Below, in pieces: positions 12,948-25,230 of a DNA stretch of 64,000 nt. The DNA comes from Erythroxylum novogranatense (Eukaryota; Streptophyta; Magnoliopsida; Malpighiales; Erythroxylaceae). The notes under the pieces were generated by a model. The model saw nothing but the letters and a program-made list of their open reading frames with translations. It was not told the DNA's origin and did no database searches. Within the stretch, counting starts at the first letter, position 1. Each line of letters begins with the position of its first letter. The DNA lies in contig CM057224.1 in the NCBI GenBank assembly GCA_029891385.1, positions 32,803,005 through 32,867,004 on the forward strand, read 5' to 3'. The translations under genes were made by a program, and so were the position numbers.

Positions 12948-13482
12948 TCAATTCAACATCTTGCTCCTGCAACTCCTTAACCTTTTCCCTAAGGATAGTC
13001 TCACTCTAAATTGTGCAATAACACCCTCGGATTCATCCTGCTGCAAACTAATCTTCAACTTAGCCATCTGTTCCAACAGAGGCAAGTAGACTGCCTGAAC
13101 ATGAGCCATCGACGACTTTCTGCTCAAAGCATCTGCCACTACATTTGCTTTTCCTGGGTGGTACCCAATCATTAAATCATAGTCCTTCAGCAGCTCCAAC
13201 CATCTTCTCTGCCTCAGATTCAGCTCTTTCTGACTCATGATGTACTTCAGACTCTTATGATCAGTAAAAACTCTGGTTTGAACCCCATACAAATAGTGTC
13301 TCCAAATCTTCAGAGCAAAGATCACTGCAGCTAACTCCAAGTCATGAGTCGGATAATTCAACTCATACCGCTTCAACTGCTTGAAGCATAAGCAATTACC
13401 CTATCATCTGCATCAAGACACATCCTAGACCCTTCCTCAAGCATCATCAGAAAGCGATAGCCTCGATCTCCACCGGGTAAAA
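12948..13482 (-). pseudogene. G2 RNase H domain
   Basis: The 12948-13376 frame encodes a retrotransposon RNase [20 protein letters not shown], the YLYG box, [10 protein letters not shown] and [16 protein letters not shown]. RNase H removes the RNA template strand during reverse transcription. A frame change separates it from the reverse transcriptase (13483-13716 frame), and 13377-13482 is the eroded link between them. The tail of the frame past the ALSRK box leads into the integrase linker. Confidence 0.85.
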
Positions 13483-14389
13483 CTAATATTGAGCACTTGT
13501 CAATTTGTCCTTGAGTTCCTCGAAACTCCTCTGACAATCATCATTCCAGACAAACTTCTGATTCTTTCTCAACAATCTGGTCATCGGAGCAGCTATGATA
13601 GAAAACCCCTCTACAAATCTTCTGTAATACCCTGCCAGGCCTAAGAAACTTCTCACTTCCTTCACTGTTTTTGGCTCCAGCCAATTGACTACAGCTTCCA
13701 CTTTTTCGATCGACATGAATTCCCTTACTGGAAATCACATGTCCAAGGAATACTACTTCATGAAGCCAAAACTCACACTTACTGAACTTGGCATACAATT
13801 TCTGCTCTCTCAGCCTCTGCAAGACTATCCGGAGATGCTGTTCATGCTCTCCTCCATCCTTTGAATAGACCAGAATGTCATCAATGAACACAATGACAAA
13901 CTGATCCAAGAAATCATTAAACACCCTATTCATCAGATCCATGAAGGCAGCTGGAGCATTGGTCAATCCGAAGGGCATGACTCTGAATTCATAATGCCCG
14001 TATCTGGTCCTGAAAGCTGTCTTCCTAACATCAGACTCCCTGATCCGGAGTTGATGATATCCTGATCTTAGGTCAATCTTCGAAAAGACCCTTGCTCCCT
14101 GCAACTGATCAAATAAATCATCTATCCTCGGCAGAGGATACTTGTTCCGAATCGTCATCTTATTCAACTTCCTGTAATCTATGCACATCCTCCATGTGCC
14201 ATCTTTCTTTTTAACAAACAGGACCGGAGCTCCCCAGGGTGAAGAACTCGGCCTGATGAACTGTTTCTCCAATAACTCCTGCAATTGCTCCTTAAGTTCT
14301 CTCAACTCAATCGGAGCCATCCTGTAAGGAGGTATCGAGATCGGCGCGGTTCCGGGAATCAAGTCAATTTCGAACTCAATGTCCCTCAC
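13483..14389 (-). pseudogene. G2 reverse transcriptase, one frameshift
   Basis: The 13541-14389 frame encodes most of a Ty3/gypsy reverse transcriptase. It shows [30 protein letters not shown], the [12 protein letters not shown] box and the catalytic [10 protein letters not shown] box, where the aspartate pair is of the FIDD form usual in this group. At about 13715 the reading frame shifts, and the thumb ([19 protein letters not shown]) continues in the frame 13483-13716. The enzyme would copy element RNA into DNA. The single shift makes this copy defective unless it is a sequencing error. Confidence 0.92.
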
Positions 14390-14779
14390 CGCAGTAATCC
14401 CGCAACTCCTCCGGAATACATCCGGAACTCCTCACCACAATGTAATCCTCCAATCTTCCTACATTGATCTCTGGATCCACTATATGCGCCAAGAAGGCCT
14501 CACACCTCGCTCATCATATCGTCACCATCATAGCCGAAATAATCCTCAGACCGGCGGTTTCTGTCCCCTTGAAGACTACCTTCCGATCATCTCCCGATCA
14601 AATTCAACTTCCTTTAGATCGCAATCCACTTACTTTATACCTCTCCATGACATCCATCCCAAGATGACATCCAACCTTGAAGATCTAGCGGTAGTAAGTC
14701 TACTACCGCCTAGCACCCTCGATACTAAGCTCACAATTTTATAGATCGAGCTTATCACTACCTTACTCCCTAAAGGAGT

Positions 14780-14935
14780 ACTAACAACCAAATATTATCC
14801 AAAATCTCGGGACACACAAAGCAGATAAATTCATGCTTGCAGATATAAATGAGTGTGTAGACCCAAGATCAATCAATACATAAACAGGTGCATCAAATAG
14901 CATAGCCATACCGTTACTTACTTACAGGCCGCAGC
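14780..14935 (-). pseudogene. G2 aspartic protease remnant
   Basis: A minus-strand frame reads YVLIDLGSTHSFISAS, the active-site segment of a retropepsin. The usual catalytic triplet DTG/DSG, or the DPG common in plant gypsy copies, is DLG here. The frame stops soon afterwards. The protease would mature the Gag-Pol polyprotein. The region 14390-14780, between it and the reverse transcriptase, is not open in one frame. Confidence 0.65.
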
Positions 14936-14999
14936 TTCCTCTCTGTCATGGCAAAGACTCTCGCGGTGCTCGACCACGCCTCTAGGCCTTCTGCTGATA

Positions 15000-16130
15000 A
15001 GTCTTCCTTGCAGCTCTGAACTACCCACTTCTTGATCGCCTAGATGCCACTGTCTCGCTTCTTCTTGGGGCTGAGATCAACCCCTTCCTGCTTGCACACT
15101 GTGGACAATCCTTGATTCTGCGCCTTTCCGACCACAGCCAAAACATGCGCCTATCTTCATCGACACTCCCCTTATGAAATCTACCACGGTGATCACACCG
15201 AGGATTGCCTCTGCTGACCATCCTGGGCTTGCCACACTAGAAGCTTGCAGACCGACACGCCTAAACTGTTTATTCTTTGTGGGGCCATCGCTGCCCACTT
15301 CACTGTGTATGACCCGTCTTAGTGCTCTTTGCAAATGCAGGGAACTCATGCTTTTCTTTGAAAACGCTCTCGTTCTTCCTCTTCTTCGTTACCTCATACG
15401 ATATTTTCTAACTTCTCGGCTGCAATGCAAAGATCCACCATTCTTGATAATTCCTGAAATTGTGGATGACTACTTTCTCCGAATCCCTAGGTGTAGTCCA
15501 CCTCAAACTTTCTGCACTTGTCCACTTCATTGCCACGATGTTGGCAGATATCGTGACAACCGAGTGAACTTCACTCATACTACTGCTACACTCGGCTCCT
15601 CGGGTCAAATTCAGAATTCTCTTACTTTCTCCCGAACATACACCATGGAAAAGTACTTCCCACGGAAAGCTTCTAAGAACTCCCTCCATGTCAAGATTGA
15701 GGGTTCTTCCTGATTGCAAGACCGATTCCCACCAAAGGTAAGGTGATCCCCTGCAGCAAGCTTGTGCGATAATCAACTTTCTCTTCTTGAGCATCTCATC
15801 CGCCAGGACCCTCTCGGTCCTCTTCACCATGCTTGGCTTCCTCGGGATTAGTGGTCCCGCTGAAGTCGACCGCCCATACTTCCGAGCTTATCATCTTGAC
15901 CGCCTCTCCACTGAGCCGGCATTGAGCTGCCTTCCTTGCCCCATGGCATAGGTAAACGCCTGGGCAAAGCTTGGAAGAACTGGGGTCCATCGGATTTACT
16001 TGAGGAGGAGGCGGCGAGGCGCCTCATGTTGCACACGGGTGCATCGAGTCGATCACGAGGATAGTCCACGCATCCCGTGGAACGTCACGATTCATCCGCA
16101 TTCCGCTGTTGTGAGCTAGGTCGAGCTGGA
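15000..16130 (-). pseudogene. G2 gag remnant
   Basis: Several overlapping minus-strand frames carry pieces of a plant gypsy Gag. A TWREFLEAFRGKYF segment lies near 15640-15690 and a zinc knuckle near 15060-15160. The knuckle is split by a frameshift: CFGCGRKG lies in one frame and RIKDCPQC in the next. Gag would form the particle and bind the element RNA. No single frame spans the region and no start codon can be chosen with confidence. The stretch 16130-16382 up to the primer site is leader without a recognisable ORF. Confidence 0.7.
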
Positions 16131-16382
16131 GCTCCTCGAGTTCTCCTTCGAGGCGGCATTACTCCTTCAAGTTTAAAAATTCAGTGAAAATCTTTAGTTT
16201 ACATGAAACAAATTCAATTCATGTAAATCAATTCAAAACAATTCAATGCATTCATTTGAAAACAACATTGCATTGCATGCGATTAAAACAATGCACATAA
16301 GTCATGTAATTCATGTAGAAAATGCATGATGACGTGACCTTTAAACATTCCACTAGGTTCCTAGAAACCGTAAACCGCTTTC

Positions 16383-16393
16383 GCTCGATACCA
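16383..16393 (-). other. Primer-binding site of G2
   Basis: The minus strand reads tggtatcgagc, four bases after the end of the 5' LTR. It matches the tRNA-iMet site TGGTATCAGAGC apart from one missing A. The same base is missing in the G3 site. Confidence 0.75.
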
Positions 16394-16397
16394 CAGA

Positions 16398-19300
16398 TGT
16401 CGCGACCCGACCGTGAGATCGGATCCCAACTGTTGGATCCAAGACCCAACCGCATATAACTTACCATTTACCCTCTTACTTTGATACCACAATTTGTCGG
16501 GATCCCGCTCCGGAGTCAGACTTTCATAGTCCTGAAACTTGTACTTATAGACTTGCAGGATTCTTAACCAACCATTCACTTACTTTTATTCAAACATTTT
16601 CATTTTAACTCCAATTGTTACATATTTTAATTGATAACAAGACATATGTCTTAGGAATCTAATGGTCCAAACCCCACCCCATTTGGAGGTCGGACGAAGG
16701 AGTTATGACCCTACAAACTCAACGTGTTCATGTTTTGACTCCTATCAAACATGTTTTGGCGCAAATGTCATAACTTTCACTATAGGTGTCGGAATGACTT
16801 CGTTCTTGGACCATTTTAAACTAGACATCTAGGTCTACAACTCTCAAGAAGACCACAAAACCAAATTCGGCCTCTAACAAGCCCAAAACACTTGACTAAG
16901 GATCCTAGTTGACTGGAATAGATGCTAGTCGACTGGGACGGGTATTTTGCTGGTTGTAGTCGACTGGAAACATTTCCAGTCGACTGGAACTTACGAGAAA
17001 TATTCTCCGCCCTCCGAGTAGTCGACTGGAACACTTTCCAGTCGACTGAAACCCTCCTAGTCGACTGGAACACCTTCCAATGATCGAACCTCTCTTTTCA
17101 AGACCACTTGGAATCATCATCTTCAAGACTCATAACTTTTATCCCTAGCTCCAATTGGTGCATACTATACCTCTATGGAAAGGTAAGAAGATGAACTACA
17201 AATCTTATGAAGGATGCTAAAACTAACTCCATCATTTAATAAGGTAAAATTCACTCAAAGGTCAATGCTCCATTAATACCTATGTAATAAAGCTATGGCT
17301 AAATGAACAATAACTGGTTGTGTTCTAATCCTCATAACTTTTAATCCTAAATCCAAATGAGGCATACCATATACCCTTGAAAGCTATAATCCTCTACTAC
17401 AAACTTCATGAAGACTCATTTATCTAAATCAAACCCGAAGAGGGTCAATGTCGGGCGATGTCCGTCAAGTTTTAAGAAAATTTGACAGCACCTCCCTATT
17501 TTATTCCTAACCCAAAATCTTCAATCTAGACCATAACCTGCACATAAATTCTACATTCAAGGGCAGCAACACACTCTTAGTTTTCTAGACATTCTCAATT
17601 CATACCCAAACTATCACCATGATTCAATTTCCATACACACAAGTATAAATTTCTCAAATACATTCATGATCTAATACTTTTACTTTCAAATTCATTCATT
17701 CATTCATCATCATTCAATCATAACATGTTCATACAATGCTTTAGTGGGCATTTCAAGCCCAATTACATAAAAGCTTCAAAATACATCATTTCCTTAAAAT
17801 GCGACTAAAGCATTGATGTTACAAAATGATTTCAAATCCCAAAATAACAAAAGAACCGCTTGGAGTAAAATGCCTTATGCTCGCTCCTCGGGTTCCCGCC
17901 ATTTCCTGAAATTTGTGGGGTGAGCTAATGTCTGTAGGTAACACATTTACGCTTATATAACAAGCACATCCTTGATTCATGCATTTATCAATTTTCCAAG
18001 GAAATCACATCACATGCATAACTCAAACATTCATACATTCATAACAATTTCAATCATTCCATCATTCACGTATCTTATACAATTCATGCATATTCATGGC
18101 AAACACAACAATGGCTCGGTAAGTCCAATCATGGCAACCACATAAGTTCATCAAATGACCTAATGTGGGCAATTCTTGAGGAGTCCGATATCGGATCATC
18201 CTATGCCTCAATCGGGCAAAGGCGAAGGCTTTTCATGTCGACGTGCGTGATTCGGTTCTTGGGACATTACCTTACCCATACAAAGCATAATTCATTTCAT
18301 AACAATAAAATTGATTGTTCTTATCCAAGTTATTGTTTTCATTAAAATCATTCTTTTCATGCATCATTCATGCAAAATTCATAATTTTCATTATATTCAT
18401 TTCATTTAGCTCTTTAGGCTAATTCACCCATCATCCTAGAATTTACATTTTCTAACATTATGATCACATAGCATAATATTTACAATCATTCAACAACCAC
18501 AACATCAATCCTTCATATCATCCATTTACAATCATCCAACAACCACAACATCAATCTTTCATATCATCCGTTATGGTTTTCAACAACCATACTAACATTC
18601 AACACAATCGTCAATATCAACAACACGAGCAATAAACATCATAAATATCATTCATCCATAACTAACACAAGCATTAACAACCATTATTAATGTCATAATT
18701 AAATTTACATTAAATGCTCATAAATATAAAAGTAAAGGTGTAACCCACCTTAAATCCTTGATAATTCCTTGAATAGCTTGCTATAATTCTTGTTCCTCTT
18801 CTCTTCCTCTTCTCTTCATTAAAACCAACAACATTCCCAAATCAACATAGGATTTAGAAATTGAAAAACCTAAATGCTTAAATCATGAAATTGGCAAGAG
18901 GATAACTAAACCCACTTGGTTCTTAACTCTTCTAACCAAAAACTCATCTAAAAACTTAACATTAAACCAAAGACTTACCTTAATCCTTAGTTAACCAAGT
19001 GATTACTTGGCTCAAAATGAAGCTTGCACCTTCCTCTTCACTTCTTCTTCTTGCTCCTTCTTCAAAATCTCACTCTTTCTCAAGGAAAATCAAAGCCCTA
19101 ACACAACTCTTCTTTTCTCCCTTTCTCCCTCTCATTTACGACAACTTACTCTCCCTCTCCTTATAATTTTCGTAATCCCTCCTTTGCCTACACCAAAATC
19201 ACTTAAACCTCTCCTTATATACTCCTCTCTTATTTCCTAAGCCCATCACTTAAGCCCATCTACTCCTTCCTCCTTTCATTTCTTCTTTTCATCCTACAAC

Positions 19301-19593
19301 TTCCTCCTTAACAACCAACTCAAGCCCAATAACTTAACCCTCTTAATTTTCTTTAAGCCCATCTCATTTAATTCACCTAACTAACTTATTTCATTTGGAC
19401 CCAAAGCCCAATTAACACATAAATTTCACCTAACTCATTTAAGTCCAACTAACATATCTAACTTCATTAATTCTTCAACTAACTTATTAATGCTATCATA
19501 TATTAATTAATGTCACCTTAATTAATGCTAACATAATTTACTTAATTTGCCTAATCATGCTTAATTAAATAAAAAAAAATTTTGGGGCTAACA
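16398..19593 (-). repeat. 5' LTR of G2
   Basis: Its ends are the same as those of 8343-11540 (TGTCGCGACC...GGGGCTAACA as written). The agtcgactgga palindrome cluster at 16905-17060 is better preserved here, with perfect ttccagtcgactggaa at 16974-16989. It is followed on the right by the second copy of the TTGCC target duplication. Confidence 0.95.
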
Positions 19594-19598
19594 TTGCC

Positions 19599-20908
19599 AG
19601 AGAACAGAGTCAGGAACAATTTTCTCAATCTCGTGCACATAAAGCAACAAGATCCTTAGTCTCTATTCTGGAAGAGGATACAACCAGAAAAGTCAAAGAG
19701 ACTAAGAAGAAAAGAAAATCAGAATCTGAGAAAGAAAAATCTCAGTTGCAGAAATCTTCAAAACTGACTAAAGCAGAACACAAGACTAAGAAGATTAGTC
19801 GAAAGAAATCATCTGGCTTCTTTGGGAAGTTAGTCGAAAGAAAGAAACCTTTGAAGTCTTTCAAAGAAAAAAACCGAAAGCGAGCACGCTCAGTGGAATA
19901 CCCATTGCTCAACAGGAGGAACCAGTAGAGGAAAGCCCGGTTCAGAAAAGTCCTATTGAAGCACATTCAGAGGCAACAACAGTATCAGACTCGGATAGTG
20001 ATAAACCTTGTCTGATGGTATACAACTATCACAAGTTTTTGAGAAAACAGAAGCTGAAGATCAAAATGGTTGAAGTTGTTACCAGAAGGAGAACTGTTAT
20101 TGCAATATGTAGTCAACCAGTGAAGAAGATAGTGGTTGTTGTATGACCTATGTCGATAAATAGTGACACATGGGACTTACTGAAAGAAGATGAAAAGATC
20201 TTCTACGATACTTTGAGGGATGCTGCTACCAAGCCATACCCTACAAAAGTTCCCTGTAAGCCGTGTACTATTTTTTCGATCACAGAGAAGACCGAAATAA
20301 AGGTTGCACCTGATATCCAGCCAAGATATCCATTGGATTTGACTAAGGGGAAGTCAAAGTTATTTCCTGAGGAAGAAGATAGTGATGATCTGTCCGCAGA
20401 TCAAATAGCAGAAGAAGTGCGTAGAATTGATGAGGCATGCGCTTCTACACAGAACAAAGATGAAGCAAGCTGCAGTTATACTGACAAGCAAGAAGACTGT
20501 CCAGTGGGGGGACGAGTAATAACAGGGACATTTATTGAGTTCCTTGTTCAGAAAGTTCTGCGTATTAGACCTTTGTCTAATACAATGTCTATTCAAGCAG
20601 AAGCATTACCCCTGCAAGGAAGACAGTTGCTGATGCTGCCTGCTCCATTTGATTTAGATCTTCCTGAAGCTGAAACGTTTATTCGTCCACCAACTATTGA
20701 GATCAATGAAGAATACATTCCTACTTCTGATGCTTATACTACTACAATTCCGTTCACTCCTCCCTCAGCAAATGTTGATAAAGCCTCCTCATCGATTGAC
20801 TCATCAGAAGAACTCAGTAGATTAAGCGGAGAAGTCAATGAGATCAAGGAGACGATGAATGATCTGAAGAAGATGATGACAGAACTGCTGAAGAGCCATC
20901 ATCGTTAA
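19599..20908 (+). pseudogene. 3' remnant of plant transposon-protein ORF of S1 (part B)
   Basis: This continues the part A frame in phase across the G2 insertion. It is first a lysine/glutamate-rich basic stretch (19599-19928). A frameshift follows, most simply within the A-rich run at about 19864-19871. The new frame has one in-frame TGA near 20145 and then a 252-codon acidic region ending at 20908. That last region has an EEDSDD acidic patch, serine/threonine-rich linkers and a heptad-like C-terminal helix (LSRLSGEVNEIKETMNDLKK). Such a coiled-coil end fits the env-like ORF of SIRE-type copia elements. The function of these proteins is unknown. Two stops, one shift and two retroelement insertions make it a pseudogene. 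Confidence 0.6.
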
Positions 20909-21104
20909 TCATTTTTTTATTATAACAAATAGGGGGAGAAGAGCATAAAAGAAGAGAATGAGCAGAAGAGAAGAGGATGTTCAGAAAAGAAGATGTGACT
21001 GAAGCAGACGAAGAGAGGAAGAAGTCAAAGAAGAAGTTTTTGAAGATAAGTTTTTTTTCTTCTTCAAAACATTTTTTTTCTTTTGTATATAATTTTTTAT
21101 CATC

Positions 21105-21118
21105 AAAAAGGGGGAGAT
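21105..21118 (+). other. Polypurine tract of S1
   Basis: The sequence aaaaagggggagat lies immediately before a TG-start LTR, the usual arrangement at the 3' end of SIRE/Maximus-type copia elements. A similar purine run, agggggagaag, lies at about 20931. Confidence 0.7.
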
Positions 21119-22020
21119 TGTTAAGTCCAAATGACTTTCCTTAGATATAATTTTGATGTATAACAAAAAGAGAACAAATAAAAGAAAAATAAGACAGACG
21201 AAGTCATACAGACGAAATCAGACAGACGAAGGAATAAACAAAGCAAACGCAGATGCAGACGCTAAGGAAAGCAGACGCAGACGCAAACGCTAAGTAAAAG
21301 TAAAAGCAGATGCAGACGCGAAGAGTAAAAGCAGATGCAGACGCAAAAATACAGACGAAGAAAAGAAGATGCAGAATTCGAAGAGAAGAAAAAGGAGTCA
21401 GTTCGAGTTAGTTACAGAACTCAACTGAATAACCGTTTCTTTAAAGATTCAAGAAACAAGAATCAAGAAGCAGTTGAAGATGAAGGCTATAAATGCAAGA
21501 CGAAGTCGAAGATTGCAAAGTTTGACAAAAAAGATAGCCAAAGTCAGACAACGTGATCGTAAAAAAGCATTCTATTCAATTTAGCTGTGAGCTATTTTAT
21601 TGTAACAAGTGTTCAAACACTTTTTTGAGAAAAAGTAGTGCAGATAGCCTGCAGAGGCTAAGTGTGAAAGAATACTGGTTGTAGAGACCTGAAGAGGCTC
21701 GCAAAGAATACTTGTAACGTTTGAAGAGATAGTGAAATCTCAGAAGAAACTCTGAGGACTGGACGTAGCCCACGGTTTGGGGTGAACCAGGATAAATCTC
21801 AGTGTCAAACTACTCTCACTCTCTATCTCTATATCTTATATTCAAGTTTTATCACTACTTAATTCATAAACAAAGTTTTTCAAAAGTTTTGATTAATTAG
21901 AATCTATTGGAAGTTCTGTAAAGAATTTTATTTCTAACAAACAGTTTTTGAAAGAATTTTCAAAAAGGGGAATACACAATTCAACCCCCCTTCTCGTGCA
22001 TTCTATATCGTTTTATAAGT
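21119..22020 (+). repeat. Probable 3' LTR of copia-like element S1
   Basis: It begins TGTTAAGTCC after the polypurine tract and runs to the area of the C-rich passage near 21985-21995, which resembles the ends of SIRE-type LTRs. The right end is not resolved, because the 5' LTR and target duplication are not in view. It contains the gcagacgc repeat tract. The plus-strand frame 21335-21556 is an accident of that repeat. Confidence 0.55.
21190..21360 (+). repeat. gcagacgc-type short tandem repeats
   Basis: Irregular repeats of gcagacgc, gcagatgc and agacgaa form a purine-rich tract inside the S1 LTR. Repeat units are interrupted by aagtaaaag segments. Confidence 0.75.
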
Positions 22021-24942
22021 ATTGTATTAACGTGTGATTCACTTCACCAACCACATGAAATAATTATGTAAATAAAATTATAAAAATACCTAAATAAAGA
22101 AGATATACCGAAGAGATATATCTGATGATGGACAAACCTACAAATACCTGCCAAGCTGCCGGCTAAAATTAAAGAGTAGTTATCCCAAAATATCCCACCT
22201 GACTCTCAGAATTCAGAGCACGTCCATTTTTAAATACCAACAGCACACAAAAAAGATTGATGAATTAGTGTGCATCTAGCAATAAATTCTCAGCAGCGCC
22301 ATGTCAGGAGCTTGAGAAATCTAAGGGAGAAGATTTGCGTGCAACTATCAATAGGCTTGAGATATCTAAGGGAGAAGACAGGTGATGCGACATACGAAAA
22401 TTTTAGCACAATTTTCGACTGCTGCGCCTGTACCCAAATCATCACCTTCCCCTACCAACATGTTGGTTCTGGCTAAACAAGAGCCCCATATAGAGCTTCA
22501 CAGATGATCACCAACTAGCTTTGTCCATAACAATGTCACCCATTAACGCTTGCATGGTACTAAGCTTGGGTGATAAAAAGAGACCTAAAACTCAACTTTG
22601 CAGATAACAAAATTGATCATAACAGCAGACCTCATAGAAGATGGGTAAACACAAGAGCCATACCATACATATCTTATCAAATTTTAGCTTCTTTGTCGTA
22701 TTCTAGGAACAATCCTTATTACTCTACTAACTCAACTACATTAGTAAGAATTGCTTCAGTTCATTAACTGGGCAGTGAATGTACGATTCACACACCAGGG
22801 TGATTAAAAGTGATTAATAGGAGAGTATTCCAAGATTAGATTAGGACTTTGAATTAGATTAGGTAATTATTTTTATTCTAAGATATCCAAAGCAAAATGA
22901 GCATTGATATCAATGTTATGAATATTGTACTGAACCTGATATCAAATTGAGTTTTAGTATGATACTATGCCGGTACCCATCAATATCAGGTATCGTTTCG
23001 GGTAATTTTAAAATTTATAAAATAATTCATTAATTTTTTAAATTACAATATAGTCCATTAATATATTGTATTGTATTATGTGTAATTTTACATCAATCAT
23101 GTCTCCCAAAATCATAATAATAAAATTTTAAATAAGAAAATTTATTTATTTTATTAAAATAATTTTCATATATAAATAATAACCACAATTAATATGAAAA
23201 ATTATTTAATTATCATATAAATATAAAATTAAGAACAATACATAGTAGTTAAAATATTACAATTTCATCATATAAGAAATAATAATTACATCAATAAAGA
23301 TCCTTAACTCTCCAACTATTACAATTTACAACAAAAATTTATGATAAGGAAATAACCAATTAAAGGTGAAACCTCAAACCAAAACATGTATTATTTAATT
23401 TTCTATCAATTTAATATATTATTTAATTATTAATAAGAATTTAAATAATTTAATTTAATATTATATATTTATTTAATTAAAATTAATTATCACTAAAATT
23501 ATAAATAACTTTATTTAATTTTAATTTTTAATTTATAAAATTAATTTAATAATTATTAATAAATATAATTATATTTAAAATATAAAAATAATTACAATAT
23601 ATTTAAAATAAATATTAGTTTATAAATAATAACTTTTAATTATTTATTTTAAAAATAAAATAATTCTTATTAATAATTTATTAATAAATATTATATAAAG
23701 ATTGAAATAAATTATTTTAAAATTTATTTAATGTATAATAATTATTATTAATAAAAATAATTATTTTAATTTAAAAATAAAAAAATAATGTTTTGAAAAT
23801 TAAAAATTGAATGTATTAAATAATGATGATGAATGTAAAGAAGAGTACAACTTTAGGAGAATAAGCGTACTCTCACCAAGTGTGACAGAACGGCAACGCA
23901 AGAGTAAAATAAGCAAATACACTTATTGACGCAGTGAGTAAACAAGGAGAAGGATTGGACAACAGCCAATCAAAATTCAAAAGCACAAACAGGAAAGCAT
24001 GGATGACAGCGTATCAAAAGCCAACGAAAGTTGTGGACCAGAAGAACTGGTCGGCGTAGCATAGCCATTAGGTGATCCATAGACGTTTGGGAAAAGGGTA
24101 AAAGACCCCACTCCTCTGCAAATCGATGCTTAAATGTCCCCAGTTAGGGTTGGGGTATTCAGACTTCAGAGTCGATGGCCGCGACTTCTTAACGATCTAG
24201 CCAAAGGTGAGAAATTTTTATCTGGATGCGTCTCTCCCGCCTCAAGCTTTAATCGATTATTTCATGTTAAACAAAGAAGCTACTTGAAAAAGAAAAAGAA
24301 GGGGGGAGTTGGCTGTTAATTTGTTTTTTCTTTTCCTAAATAGTCCACACATTTTTTACGCGGTATTTTAAATATCGTGAAATTGGTGACTACTTTTAAA
24401 TGTACTTAGTTTCTTTTTAATACATTCACTTTCTTATTAAAAAAATTGCATACTTCATTTTCAAGCCCTAATTCGTTTCGACGAATTTTTTAAATGGGAA
24501 AAGAGAATAAGGGTATTATAAGATGAAAGGATATTCTTATTCATTTAATTCAAAAATCAAGTCTTCAAAGATGTCCTCAATAATGTTAGCAGATATTAGT
24601 AAATTGTGTTAACGTTAAAATAGACATATATAAATTTATATCTCTTCTTATTAAAGATTAAAATTGCCTCTTGTATTTTTAAATTTTCAATAAAGATAAA
24701 TCCATCAAATATTATGGAGTAAAAATCATTAAAAGATCCAGAAATCAAGATGATATAAATTGATTATAGTGCTGAATTCTCAATAATGGATATATTACGA
24801 ATGCTCTTATCAATTTGATATAAGTTTACTAAGTTAATTTATTATGAGGTGTTTCATACTCATCATCATTGCATATAATATGTTATTCAAGTATTTGGTA
24901 GATTGGTTTATCCTTATTGAATCAAAATATTCTTGATATGAC
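22021..24942. other. No gene recognised; AT-rich intergenic DNA
   Basis: Between S1 and H1 I see no conserved coding frame. From about 22980 to 23820 the sequence is almost entirely A and T, with many taatta/attaat runs and no informative frames. Either side of it lie ordinary short frames (22270-22476, 22570-22767, 24134-24319) without recognisable domains. The AT block could be a decayed transposon or a matrix-attachment-like region. Confidence 0.5.
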
Positions 24943-25230
24943 CAAGGTCGTTCTTATCCATTTCTAGTCCCTGGGTGAAATTAAAAACTCCAATAAATCA
25001 ACAATATATTTAAGTTTACATGTTTATATGAAACATAAATGACTCAATTTAGCTCAACCAAATATTAAATGATTATAACATCACTAACAATATCTTATAA
25101 ATATCATTAACAATAAAATAACTAAAATAATAACAACAACAACAAAAAAACAATAGCGATAATCAAACAACAATATTAGATTGCAAAACATTAAGAAAAT
25201 TATACTAACAAATACACAAAGGATCATGAT

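Larger units (their letters stand above)
8343..19593 (-). mobile_element. Complete Ty3/gypsy chromovirus-like element G2
   Basis: Two LTRs of about 3.2 kb (8343-11540 and 16398-19593) bound a 4.86-kb internal region with, in minus-strand order, a primer site, gag, protease, reverse transcriptase, RNase H, integrase and polypurine tract. The element is flanked by a perfect 5-bp target duplication TTGCC at 8338-8342 and 19594-19598. The pol order and a chromodomain-like integrase tail (VKVLWRNHAVEEATWE) point to the chromovirus lineage, probably Tekay/Del. The LTRs are closely alike, differing by scattered substitutions, short indels and one divergent patch, which argues for a fairly recent insertion. 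Its coding region is nevertheless broken by frameshifts, so it looks non-autonomous as written. Confidence 0.95.

Noticed and set aside
16816..17126. Minus-strand ORFs with repeated SSRL/QSTG words
   Set aside because: They are translations of the agtcgactgga palindrome cluster in the G2 LTR.
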